64,000 nt of DNA from assembly GCA_959602365.1 (NCBI GenBank), contig CAUGSS010000001.1, positions 115,996 through 179,995 on the forward strand. The letters are read 5' to 3'. Positions 33,874 to 41,705 of this stretch are shown here, in pieces. The position numbers were made by a program, and so were the translations under genes. The DNA is from an uncultured Eubacteriales bacterium (GTDB taxonomy: Bacteria; Bacillota; Clostridia; Oscillospirales; Oscillospiraceae). Position 1 is the stretch's first letter. Each line of letters begins with the position of its first letter. The notes under the pieces were generated by a model. That model ran no database searches. It had not been told where the DNA came from and saw only the letters and a program-made list of their open reading frames with translations.

Positions 33874-35226
33874 ATGGAATATGAATTGACCCAGGGGCCG
33901 GTGGTGAGAAGCATGCTGCGCTTTGCTGTGCCCATGATTCTGGGCAATCTGCTCCAGCAGTGCTACAACATCGCGGACACGGTGATTGTGGGCCATTTTC
34001 TGGGCTCGGAGGCCCTGGCCGCTGTGGGCTCCGCCTTCACGCTGATGACCTTCCTCACCTCCATCCTGCTGGGGCTGGCCATGGGCAGCGGTACGGTCTT
34101 TTCCGTCCGCTTTGGCGAAAAGGACCATCTGGGGCTGAGGGAGGGGGTGCTGGCCTCCTTTGTGCTGTTGGGCATTGTCACCCTGGTGCTGAATGTGCTG
34201 ATTTTTGTGGGGCTGGATTGGATCATCCTGGCGCTGCGCACGCCGTCGGAGCTGGTGGGGCTGATGCGGGATTACCTGCGGGTGATCTTTGCCGGGCTGA
34301 TCGGCATTTTCCTCTACAATTTTTTTGCCTCCCTGCTGCGCTCTCTGGGGAACTCGGTGGTGCCGCTGGCCTTTTTGGCCGTCTCCGCAGGGCTGAACAT
34401 CGCCCTGGATCTGTGGTTTGTGGCGGGGCTGGGCCGAGGTGTGGCCGGGGCGGCGGAGGCAACGGTCATTGCCCAGTACGTCTCCGGCATCGGCATTGCC
34501 GTCTATACCCGGCTGAAATTTCCCGCGCTGCTGCGGCGGGAGCGCGGGGTGCGGCTGCGGCTGAGCCGGATACGGGAGATTGCCGGTTATTCCGGGCTGA
34601 CCTGTCTGCAGCAGTCCATTATGAATCTGGGTATTTTGGCGGTTCAGGGGCTGGTCAACAGCTTTGGCACCACCGTCATGGCCGCCTTTGCCGCCGGGGT
34701 GAAGATTGACGCCTTCGCCTATCTCCCGGTGCAGGACTTCGGCAATGCCTTTTCCATCTTTGTGGCCCAGAATGTGGGGGCCCGGAAGACCGACCGCATC
34801 CGCAGGGGCATTCGCGCCGCCTTTGTGACCTCGGCAGGCTTTGGGATCCTGATTTCGCTGGGGGTGTTTTTGCTGGCGGAGCCGCTGATGGGCCTTTTTG
34901 TCAACGCCTCGGAGGCGGCTGTGATCGCGGAGGGCGTGCGCTATCTGCGGATTGAGGGGGCGTTTTATGCCCTGATCGGCATTTTGTTTCTGCTCTACGG
35001 GCTGTACCGGGCGCTGGGCAGGCCGGGCATGTCTGTGGTGCTCACTGTGGCCTCCCTGGGACTTCGGGTGGCGCTGGCCTACACGCTCTCCGGGGTTCCC
35101 GGGCTGGGCGTGGTGGGTATCTGGTGGTCGGTGCCCATCGGCTGGCTGTTGGCGGACGCCTTTGGTGTGGTCTATTATCTGGTCAGACAGCGCAGACGTA
35201 CCTTTGAGACGCTGTCCGGAGTGTGA
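33874..35226 (+). CDS. MATE family efflux transporter
   Basis: 450 residues, twelve helices. The start YELTQGPVVRSMLRFAVPMILGNLLQQ and NIADTVIVGHFLGSEALAAVG are typical of the clostridial NorM/DinF-like MATE branch, and a second repeat begins near residue 235. These exporters remove cationic drugs or metabolites with Na+ or H+. ATG at 33874 is favoured by homology, though ATG at 33853 is in frame. Divergent Lrp-type regulator suggests that the natural substrate may be amino-acid related. Confidence 0.92.
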   Translation: MEYELTQGPVVRSMLRFAVPMILGNLLQQCYNIADTVIVGHFLGSEALAAVGSAFTLMTFLTSILLGLAMGSGTVFSVRFGEKDHLGLREGVLASFVLLGIVTLVLNVLIFVGLDWIILALRTPSELVGLMRDYLRVIFAGLIGIFLYNFFASLLRSLGNSVVPLAFLAVSAGLNIALDLWFVAGLGRGVAGAAEATVIAQYVSGIGIAVYTRLKFPALLRRERGVRLRLSRIREIAGYSGLTCLQQSIMNLGILAVQGLVNSFGTTVMAAFAAGVKIDAFAYLPVQDFGNAFSIFVAQNVGARKTDRIRRGIRAAFVTSAGFGILISLGVFLLAEPLMGLFVNASEAAVIAEGVRYLRIEGAFYALIGILFLLYGLYRALGRPGMSVVLTVASLGLRVALAYTLSGVPGLGVVGIWWSVPIGWLLADAFGVVYYLVRQRRRTFETLSGV

Positions 35227-35240
35227 GCTTGAACAAATGA

Positions 35241-35285
35241 CACGGCGGCCCGGGTCTGAATCAGATCCGCGCCGCCGCTGTTTTG
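35241..35285 (+). terminator. Terminator after the MATE gene
   Basis: CGGCGGC / GCCGCCG outer stem with an inner TCTGA/TCAGA helix, then CTGTTTT. Confidence 0.6.
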
Positions 35286-35350
35286 CGCTTGACATTTTCC
35301 GGCAGGGGTGCTTTAAATGAAAGAAAGATATCATCAGGAGGCAGACTGTT

Positions 35351-35971
35351 ATGAAAGTTTTGTTGATCAATGGAAGTGCCCACCAGAAGGGGTGCACCTA
35401 CACCGCGCTGAAAGAGGTGGCCGGCATCCTGGAGCAGGAGGGAATCGAGACCGAATTTCTGTGGATCGGGGCCAAGCCGGTGGCGGGCTGCATCGGCTGC
35501 GGCAGCTGCCGCAGCACGGGCAGGTGCTTTGTGGATGACCAGGTCAACCAGGTGGTGGAGCGGCTGGAGGAGCTGGACGGCTTTGTCATCGGCTCTCCGG
35601 TCTACTACGCCGGCCCCAGCGGCCAGCTCACCGCCTTCCTGGACCGGCTCTTCTATGCCGGAGGCGGGCGTTTCCGGGGCAAATTGGGCGCCGCCGTGGT
35701 GAGCTGCCGCCGGGGCGGTGCGGCCACCGCCTTTGACCGGCTGAACAAGTATTTCACCATCAACAGCATGCCGGTGGTCTCCTCCCAATACTGGAATCAG
35801 GTCCATGGCAACACCCCGGAGGAGGTGCGCCAGGACCTGGAGGGGCTTCAAATCATGCGCACCCTGGGGCGCAACATGGCCTGGCTGCTCAAATGCATCG
35901 ATCTGGGCCGGGCCAACGGCATCCAGCTGCCGCCCCAGGAGGAGCGGGTGGCCACCAACTTTATCCGCTGA
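35351..35971 (+). CDS. NADPH-dependent FMN reductase-like flavoprotein
   Basis: 206 residues. The flavodoxin-like fold begins MKVLLINGSAHQKGCTYTAL, the phosphate loop for FMN, then GCIGCGSCRSTGRC, a Cys-rich loop seen in iron-sulfur-flavoprotein relatives, and FVIGSPVYYAGPSGQLTAFLDR. The four cysteines are close together (C47, C50, C53, C59), so a cluster is possible but not certain. Role probably quinone, flavin or azo reduction. CAGGAGG upstream of the ATG. Confidence 0.85.
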   Translation: MKVLLINGSAHQKGCTYTALKEVAGILEQEGIETEFLWIGAKPVAGCIGCGSCRSTGRCFVDDQVNQVVERLEELDGFVIGSPVYYAGPSGQLTAFLDRLFYAGGGRFRGKLGAAVVSCRRGGAATAFDRLNKYFTINSMPVVSSQYWNQVHGNTPEEVRQDLEGLQIMRTLGRNMAWLLKCIDLGRANGIQLPPQEERVATNFIR

Positions 35972-36086
35972 CCGCTCCGGGGCCGGGGCGCAGAGGGGGC
36001 TGCCGTATCCCGGGGGAGGCCTTGGGACACCCTCGCGCTTCCAGCCCCCTGGCCTGTGCCCGAGGGACAGCGCCCCGGCGCCGGCA

Positions 36087-36650
36087 TCACTGGAGCAGTT
36101 TCATGATATAACTGATCAGCTCCTCTTTGGTGGCCTCGTGTTTTTCGATGAAGGCCCACTCAAACACAGCTATGATCGCGAACGCGTTTCGCTTGGCCAC
36201 CAGCTCCACCGGTATGTCATGGGGTTGGACAAGGGCGCTGTGGATGAGCGCCCGGTAGCAGCAGTCCATAAAATGGAGATACAGCTTGTTGCAGAACTGT
36301 CCGTGGGCCGGGTTGTGGATCCTGATGTGGTTCAACACGTCCTGATGCTGCTCCACAGTGTCCAGCAGCCGGCGCAGGACTTCCTGGGCGCGCCGGGACG
36401 GGTCCCCGATTTGGGATACCTCGGGATAGATCTGTTCCTCCCAGCGCTGAAAGAGATAGTTCAGCAGGTCGAATTTGTCGTCAAAGTAATTGTAAAAGGT
36501 GGATTTCGGAATCATGCAGGCCTGACAGAGCTCATTGACCTGTATGCTCTCGAAGGGCTTCTGTTCCAGCAGCGCCACCAGGGCATTGGAAAATGCCCTC
36601 AGTGTGCGCCTGGCCCCCTGGGTCTGTTTTTTGGAAAGGTCATATTTCAT
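36087..36650 (-). CDS. TetR family transcriptional regulator
   Basis: 187 residues. N-terminal helix-turn-helix (ALVALLEQKPFESIQVNELCQACMIPKSTFYNYFDDKFDLL in pieces) and a C-terminal helical domain of the TetR_C_33/AcrR-like kind (DVLNHIRIHNPAHGQFCNKLY). The ligand is unknown. It converges with the flavoprotein gene and is divergent from the phosphatidyltransferase; it may control either. Own promoter at 36738-36766. Confidence 0.9.
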   Translation of the reverse strand: MKYDLSKKQTQGARRTLRAFSNALVALLEQKPFESIQVNELCQACMIPKSTFYNYFDDKFDLLNYLFQRWEEQIYPEVSQIGDPSRRAQEVLRRLLDTVEQHQDVLNHIRIHNPAHGQFCNKLYLHFMDCCYRALIHSALVQPHDIPVELVAKRNAFAIIAVFEWAFIEKHEATKEELISYIMKLLQ

Positions 36651-36737
36651 AGCGTCCCCCTGGTTCTGTACTTTTTCGCCTTTTTGTCCAAATCTGCACC
36701 AAAGCGGGAATGCGTCGCTTGCATTTGCCTGTTGGGC

Positions 36738-36766
36738 AGTATATCATGTCTTTTATATCTGCGCAA
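36738..36766 (-). promoter_or_regulatory. Promoter of the TetR regulator
   Basis: Minus strand -35 TTGCGC (36766-36761), 17-bp spacer, -10 TATACT (36743-36738). Confidence 0.6.
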
Positions 36767-36937
36767 GAATTTAGACGCAAGTTCAGATTTGGCCGCCTGT
36801 GCCCGACGGCGGCAGGTCCGGCGGAAACGGAGGGCTCCGCCCTGTTTTGGAAAGCGCGCCCGGCTGTATGTCGTTGCGGCTGAAAGGGCGGGGAGGGGCG
36901 GCTGTTCCGGCGATAGGAATAAGGAGGATACCGACGC

Positions 36938-37513
36938 ATGCACGGCTTATTCAAAAAAGAGAATATACTGACCATCCCGAATCTGCTCAGCCTCTTCCGG
37001 CTGCTGCTGATCCCGGTGATTGTCTGGCTGTACTGTGTCCGGCAGGATTACCGTTGGACCATTGTGGCGCTGGCGGTCTCCGGCCTGTCCGATATTCTGG
37101 ACGGCATCATTGCCCGGAAGTTCAACATGGTGTCCGACCTGGGCAAGATCCTGGATCCCTGCGCCGACAAACTGACCCAGGCGGCGGTGCTCTTCTGCCT
37201 GGCGGTGCGGTATCCCCTGATCTGGGGGATGATTCTGCTCTTCGCGTGCAAGGAGCTTATCATGGCGCTCATGGGCTATATGGCCATCAAGTATATGGAT
37301 GTGGTCAACAGCGCAAAATGGTACGGGAAGGTCAACACCGTCATCCTTTACATCGTCTCCGCCATTCTGATTTTGCTGCCCGACATCCCGTCCTGGGCGG
37401 CGCAGCTGCTGATCTGCCTGTGCGGGCTGTCTATGATTATCTCGCTGATCCTCTATATCCGCTTTTACCTGCTCCTGTTCAAGCAGGAGAAAGGGCGGAA
37501 GTCCCAGGCGTGA
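36938..37513 (+). CDS. CDP-alcohol phosphatidyltransferase (PgsA or cardiolipin synthase type)
   Basis: 191 residues with 5-6 helices. The complete CDP-alcohol motif is seen: D55-G56-x2-A59-R60-x8-G69-x3-D73-x3-D77 (DGIIAR ... GKILDPCAD). It transfers a phosphatidyl group from CDP-diacylglycerol to glycerol-3-phosphate (phosphatidylglycerophosphate synthase) or to phosphatidylglycerol; the sequence does not decide. AAGGAGG precedes the ATG. Single gene between a divergent TetR and a 482-bp gap. Confidence 0.88.
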   Translation: MHGLFKKENILTIPNLLSLFRLLLIPVIVWLYCVRQDYRWTIVALAVSGLSDILDGIIARKFNMVSDLGKILDPCADKLTQAAVLFCLAVRYPLIWGMILLFACKELIMALMGYMAIKYMDVVNSAKWYGKVNTVILYIVSAILILLPDIPSWAAQLLICLCGLSMIISLILYIRFYLLLFKQEKGRKSQA

Positions 37514-37995
37514 AGGGGAGCGGCGTCTGGTCCTCCCTGAGACAGACGCGCAGCCGCGGGGCGCATTCCAATGATTTTTGCCGCCGGTCACCGATTGCCA
37601 GCGTCCGTTGGGACGCGCTGCGATGGGTGGCCGGCGCTGTATTTGATCTGCGCGCCTGCGGGAAAAAGGGCCGCGCTGGCGCCGGCGGGGATGGGCGCGG
37701 GCTGCAGCCGGATTGGACGGCGTACAGCGGCGGGAGGACGAAAGCGCCGCCGGCCGGGCTGTCCTCAAACGTCGGCCGGGCTCGGGCCGACAGGGCGAAA
37801 GAATTTGGATACATAGGACCACGGCGCGGCGGACAGAATAGGCCGGAGCGAGTTCCGCCGGACCTGCAGTGTGCAGGCCCGCTCCGGATCGGGCCGGGCC
37901 TGTGCCCGGCAGACGCCATTCCAGGCCGGACGCCCGGCATGTATATTTTATGGATTCGGTGTCTAAACTAGGCTCAAAAGGCGAAAGGTCGGAAC
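37514..37995. other. 482-bp gene-free, GC-rich, hairpin-rich interval before sleB
   Basis: No frame here shows family character. Several inverted repeats can be seen: GCGTCTG..CAGACGC near 37523-37549, GTCGGCC..GGCCGAC near 37771-37791, and CCGGAGCG..CGCTCCGG near 37842-37888. The last 60 bases become AT-richer and may contain the sleB promoter; I could not match a sigma-F/G or sigma-A site firmly. It may hold a structured RNA, a decayed gene or an untranslated leader. The usual RNase P, tmRNA and SRP RNA landmarks are absent. Confidence 0.5.
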
Positions 37996-38661
37996 ATGAA
38001 AATGAGACATTCGAATCCTGTGCGCCGGTTTCTGCTCCTGGCACTGACCGCCGCAATGGTGCTTACCATGATCATTATCCCCGCCAGCGCCGCCACTTAC
38101 CGCCAGGGGGACCGGGGCAGCGCTGTGACCACGATCCAGACCAAGCTGAAAAACTGGGGGTACTATAACGGCAGCGTGGACGGCGTGTTCGGCAGCCAGA
38201 CCACCGAGGCGGTGCGTTACTTTCAGAGTAAGAACGGCCTGACGGCGGACGGCATTGTGGGCAGCGCGACACAGCGGGCCCTGGGCATGTCCTCCGCCAC
38301 CTCCATCAGCGACAGCGACTTCAACCTGCTGGCCCGGGTGATCTCCGCCGAGGCCCGGGGCGAACCCTACACCGGACAGGTGGCGGTGGGCGCCGTCATC
38401 CTGAACCGGGTGGAGCACCCCTCGTTCCCCAACACCATCTCCGGCGTGGTCTATGAGCAGGGGGCCTTCACCTGCATGGTGGACGGCCAGATTGACGAAC
38501 CCGTGGCGGACTCGGCCTATCAGGCGGCCCGGGACGCCCTGAATGGGGCGGATCCCACCGGTGGCGCCATCTACTATTTCAACCCTGCAACCGCCACCAG
38601 CGCCTGGATCTGGAGCCGCCCGCTGATTACGGTCATCGGAAACCACCGCTTCTGCGCCTGA
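37996..38661 (+). CDS. sleB: Spore cortex-lytic enzyme SleB-like hydrolase
   Basis: 221 residues. Signal peptide (1-33, ending ASA), one peptidoglycan-binding type 1 domain (about 38-95: RGSAVTTIQTKLKNWGYYNGSVDG, split here) and a Hydrolase_2/SleB catalytic domain (about 110-221) with ISAEARGEPYTGQVAVGAV, where Glu119 is the likely catalytic acid of this lytic transglycosylase. It degrades cortex peptidoglycan in germination, normally held in place by YpeB (gene at 18500). CwlJ/SleL-type alternatives lack this domain order. The gene stands alone. Confidence 0.88.
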   Translation: MKMRHSNPVRRFLLLALTAAMVLTMIIIPASAATYRQGDRGSAVTTIQTKLKNWGYYNGSVDGVFGSQTTEAVRYFQSKNGLTADGIVGSATQRALGMSSATSISDSDFNLLARVISAEARGEPYTGQVAVGAVILNRVEHPSFPNTISGVVYEQGAFTCMVDGQIDEPVADSAYQAARDALNGADPTGGAIYYFNPATATSAWIWSRPLITVIGNHRFCA

Positions 38662-38683
38662 GCTTGGGCAAAAGCAAAACCAT

Positions 38684-38719
38684 AAAGCGCCATCTGAACC
38701 CAGGTTCAGATGGCGCTTT
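38684..38719 (+). terminator. Terminator after sleB
   Basis: Perfect 17-bp stem (AAAGCGCCATCTGAACC and complement) with a 2-base gap; serves both strands as the next gene is convergent. Confidence 0.85.
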
Positions 38720-38746
38720 GCTTCGCTGCGGCAGATGGAGGCCGGG

Positions 38747-39628
38747 TTACGGGCGGTAATCCTCCCGGAGGAAGGGGGGATGGATGTGGGAATCCGTCAA
38801 CAGGCCGTACTTGTTCGGATGGCGGTAGGCGTTGCCGTGGACCTCGCTGGCCCGGTAGCGGCGCAGCTGCTCCAGATCCAGCCGGGCCAGGTAAATGCCC
38901 TCTTCCGCTTCGGCTTCCAGCACGCAGGTATCCCGGCTGTCCGACCCGTCGGGCAGATAGGCCACCCCGTCGAACAGGGAGGAATGCCCGTTGCAGTCGG
39001 GGACTGGACGGGGATAGTTGCAGGTGGCGATGGCCAGCATGTTTTCATAGGCCCTGCCCCGGAGCTGGGCCAGGCGGTTGAGCTCCATAGGGCAGGCGTT
39101 TGGCACCAAAATCAGCTCGGCGCCCTTCAGCATCAGGATGCGGGCGCTCTCGGGGAATTCCCGGTCGTAGCAGATCATGGCCCCCACCTGAAGCGGGGCC
39201 TGGGCGGTGTCCAGCTCGGCCACGAAAAAGTCGTCGCCGGGGGTCAGGTTGCGCTCGGCGCCAAAGTCGCAGGTGTGTACTTTGGCATAGGTGAGCCGCC
39301 GCGCCCCGAAGCGGTCGAACAGCACCAGGGTGTTGCGGGGCTGTTCTCCCCAGGCCTCCAAAAAGGTGATGCCGATGGCCATGCCCAGCTCCCCGGCCAG
39401 CCGGCCAAAGGCCTCCACAAAGGGGCCGTCCCCGGAAACCGCCTCCTCCTTCCACTGGGGGGTGGGGTGCTCCGGGACGTGGTAGCCGTTGCTCCACATC
39501 TCCGGGAACAGTGCCAGATCCGCCCCCATCTCCCGGGCCCGGCGGCAGGCCTCCAGCCCTTTGTCCAGATTTTCCTCCCGGCTGCCCCCTGGCTTGAGCT
39601 GCAAAAATGCGATGGCAAGCTCCGCCAT
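38747..39628 (-). CDS. Carbon-nitrogen hydrolase (nitrilase superfamily)
   Basis: 293 residues. The catalytic triad is complete: Glu43 (LFPEMWSNGY), Lys116 (YAKVHTCDFG) and Cys153 (GAMICYDREFPE). Such enzymes hydrolyse amides or N-carbamoyl groups; close relatives include N-carbamoylputrescine amidase and omega-amidase, but the substrate is not assigned. The start at 39628 follows GAGAGGAG; the upstream in-frame extension is short and unlike the family. Monocistronic. Confidence 0.88.
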   Translation of the reverse strand: MAELAIAFLQLKPGGSREENLDKGLEACRRAREMGADLALFPEMWSNGYHVPEHPTPQWKEEAVSGDGPFVEAFGRLAGELGMAIGITFLEAWGEQPRNTLVLFDRFGARRLTYAKVHTCDFGAERNLTPGDDFFVAELDTAQAPLQVGAMICYDREFPESARILMLKGAELILVPNACPMELNRLAQLRGRAYENMLAIATCNYPRPVPDCNGHSSLFDGVAYLPDGSDSRDTCVLEAEAEEGIYLARLDLEQLRRYRASEVHGNAYRHPNKYGLLTDSHIHPPFLREDYRP

Positions 39629-39740
39629 AGTACCGCTCCTCTCCGTCCGCATAGTCTCATGGCGACATGCTAGCACATCCCGCCCGGGAGGGCAAGGAAA
39701 AACTTTTTGGAAAGGAGCATGCCGGGGCGCCCATTTCCCG

Positions 39741-39769
39741 TTGCGATTTTCTGGATTTTCGCTTATACT
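39741..39769 (+). promoter_or_regulatory. Promoter of the YmdB-YhaO-YhaN-lepB operon
   Basis: -35 TTGCGA (39741-39746), 17-bp spacer, -10 TATACT (39764-39769). Confidence 0.65.
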
Positions 39770-39806
39770 ATATCCGTACTATTATGTCAATTTGGAGGCA
39801 TTCACT

Positions 39807-40586
39807 GTGGAATTGAACGTACTGGCCGTGGGGGATGTGGTCTCCCAGGCCGGACTGGACTTTTTGCGCCGCAGCCTGCCCCGGCTCAAGCGGGAGCGGG
39901 GCGTCCACTTCACCGTGGTCAACGGCGAGAACGCCGCCGGGATCGGGCTGTTCCCCAACCAGGCGGAGGACATCCTGGACAGCGGGGCGGACGTGGTGAC
40001 TTTGGGCAATCACACCTGGAGCAAGCTGCAGATCGCCGACTATCTGGACGCCGCCCCCTGTGTGCTCCGGCCCGCCAATTTTGCCCCCCGGCTGCCCGGC
40101 CGGGGATACGGGGTCTTTGACGGCCCCCACGGTTTGCGCATCGGGGTGCTCAACCTGATCGGCCGGGTGGAGCTCAACCCCAACGTGGACAGCCCCTTCA
40201 CCACGGCGGACCGGATTCTGGAGCGGCCCGAGGCGGACATTGTGCTGGTGGACTTCCACGCCGAGGCCACCAGCGAGAAGCTGGCCCTGGGCTGGTATCT
40301 GGACGGCCGGGTCAGCGCCCTGTGGGGCACCCACACCCATGTGCCCACCGCCGACCCCAAGGTGCTGCCCCGGGGCACCGGCCATATCACCGACCTGGGG
40401 ATGACCGGCCCGGCGGAGTCCATCCTGGGCATCCGGCCCGAGCAGTCCATCAACCTGTTTCTGGGCGGCCTGCCCCGGCGCTATGAGGCGGCGCCGGGCA
40501 GGTGCAAGCTGGAGGCCGCCCTGTTTGCCATTGATACCAAAACCAAGCGGTGCACCCGGGTAGAGCGGGTGGACCTTCAGGAGTGA
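39807..40586 (+). CDS. ymdB: YmdB-type metallophosphoesterase
   Basis: 259 residues from GTG 39807 (GGAGG 8 bases upstream). Two-metal phosphoesterase ligands are visible: AVGDVV, VVNGENAAGIG, TLGNHTW, LVDFHAEATSEK, ALWGTHTHVPTAD. This pattern is specific to the YmdB/TIGR00282 family, a 2',3'- and 3',5'-cyclic nucleotide phosphodiesterase that in Bacillus affects biofilm gene expression. In many Firmicutes it sits behind rny (RNase Y); here it leads an operon with DNA-repair genes instead, only 9 bp before the nuclease gene. Confidence 0.92.
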   Translation: MELNVLAVGDVVSQAGLDFLRRSLPRLKRERGVHFTVVNGENAAGIGLFPNQAEDILDSGADVVTLGNHTWSKLQIADYLDAAPCVLRPANFAPRLPGRGYGVFDGPHGLRIGVLNLIGRVELNPNVDSPFTTADRILERPEADIVLVDFHAEATSEKLALGWYLDGRVSALWGTHTHVPTADPKVLPRGTGHITDLGMTGPAESILGIRPEQSINLFLGGLPRRYEAAPGRCKLEAALFAIDTKTKRCTRVERVDLQE

Positions 40587-40595
40587 GTACAGACT

Positions 40596-41705
40596 ATGAT
40601 TCGCGTATTACATACCGGCGACCTGCATCTGGATTCCCCCTTCCGCGCCCTGCCCCCGGAGAAGGCCAGGCAGCGCCGGGAGGAGCAGCGGGAGCTGCTG
40701 GACCGGCTGGCCGCCCTGGCGGAAGAGCGCCGGGTGGATGTGGTGCTGATCGCCGGGGACCTGTTCGACGGGGACGGGATCTACTATGAGACCACCCGGA
40801 TGCTCTCCGACACCTTTGGCCGCATGAAGACGGAGATTTTCATCGCCCCGGGCAATCACGACCCCTATTCCGACTTCTCCCCCTATGCCACCGTGCGCTG
40901 GCCGGACAATGTCCACATCTTTCACTCAGAGTATTTTGAACGGGTCGAGCTGCCCAAGCTGGGGGCGGTGGTTTACGGCACCGCCTTCACCTCAAAGTAC
41001 CGGGATACCTCCCCGCTGGAGCACTTCAAGGCGGACTATGACGAGGGGCTGGTGCGGCTGATGGTGCTCCACGGCGATCTGACCGCCGGTCAGAGCAAGA
41101 GCAGAAGCCGCTACGGCCCGATGACAACGGAGCAGCTGGCCGCCGCCGGAGTGGACTATGCCGCGCTGGGTCACATCCACCGGTGCACCGAGGTGCGGCA
41201 GGCGGGACAGACCGCCTGGGCCTACTGCGGCTGCCCGGAGGGCCGGGGATTTGATGAGACCGGCGACAAGGGGGTATTGGTGGGGGAGGTATCCCCCGGG
41301 GAGGCCAAGCTGGAATTTGTACCCCTGTGCAAGCGGCGCTACCGGGAGATCACCGTGGACGTGACGGGCAAAGCCCCTGCCGCGGCCCTGCGGGAGGCCC
41401 TGCCCGCCGACATCCGGGAGGACATCTGCCGCTTCCGCCTGGTGGGGGAGCGGAAGGAGGAGACGCTGAACCAGGGGGCCCTGTATGCCCTGCTGGCGGG
41501 CAAGTGCTTCGATGTCCAGCTGCTGGACGCCACCCGGCTGGAGACCGGGCTGTGGGACCGGTTGGAGGAGGATAATCTGACCGGCCTGTTTCTGCGCAAT
41601 ATCAAGACCCGGATGGAGCAGGTCTCCCCGGAGGAGCTGCCTCTGCTGGAGCGGGCGGCCCGGTTCGGCCTGTGCGCTCTGGAGGGGAGGGAGGAGCTCC
41701 GATGA
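40596..41705 (+). CDS. SbcD/YhaO-like DNA repair exonuclease
   Basis: 369 residues. Calcineurin-like phosphoesterase motifs in order: GDLHLDSPF, AGDLFDG, APGNHDPYS, VLHGDL and GHIHRC. The size and partner gene match Bacillus YhaO rather than the longer SbcD. Mre11-type nucleases act with an SMC-like ATPase to process DNA ends; the next gene encodes that ATPase and overlaps by 4 bp. No separate promoter. Confidence 0.9.
   Translation: MIRVLHTGDLHLDSPFRALPPEKARQRREEQRELLDRLAALAEERRVDVVLIAGDLFDGDGIYYETTRMLSDTFGRMKTEIFIAPGNHDPYSDFSPYATVRWPDNVHIFHSEYFERVELPKLGAVVYGTAFTSKYRDTSPLEHFKADYDEGLVRLMVLHGDLTAGQSKSRSRYGPMTTEQLAAAGVDYAALGHIHRCTEVRQAGQTAWAYCGCPEGRGFDETGDKGVLVGEVSPGEAKLEFVPLCKRRYREITVDVTGKAPAAALREALPADIREDICRFRLVGERKEETLNQGALYALLAGKCFDVQLLDATRLETGLWDRLEEDNLTGLFLRNIKTRMEQVSPEELPLLERAARFGLCALEGREELR

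Noticed and set aside
33709..35397. Long minus-strand extension upstream of the Lrp/AsnC gene.
   Set aside because: It crosses the MATE gene antisense; the real start at 33708 has a ribosome site and matches the family length.
37479..37940. 153-codon minus-strand frame in the gap before sleB.
   Set aside because: Pro/Arg/Ser-rich composition typical of a non-coding GC frame, no ribosome site, and overlap with the phosphatidyltransferase gene end.
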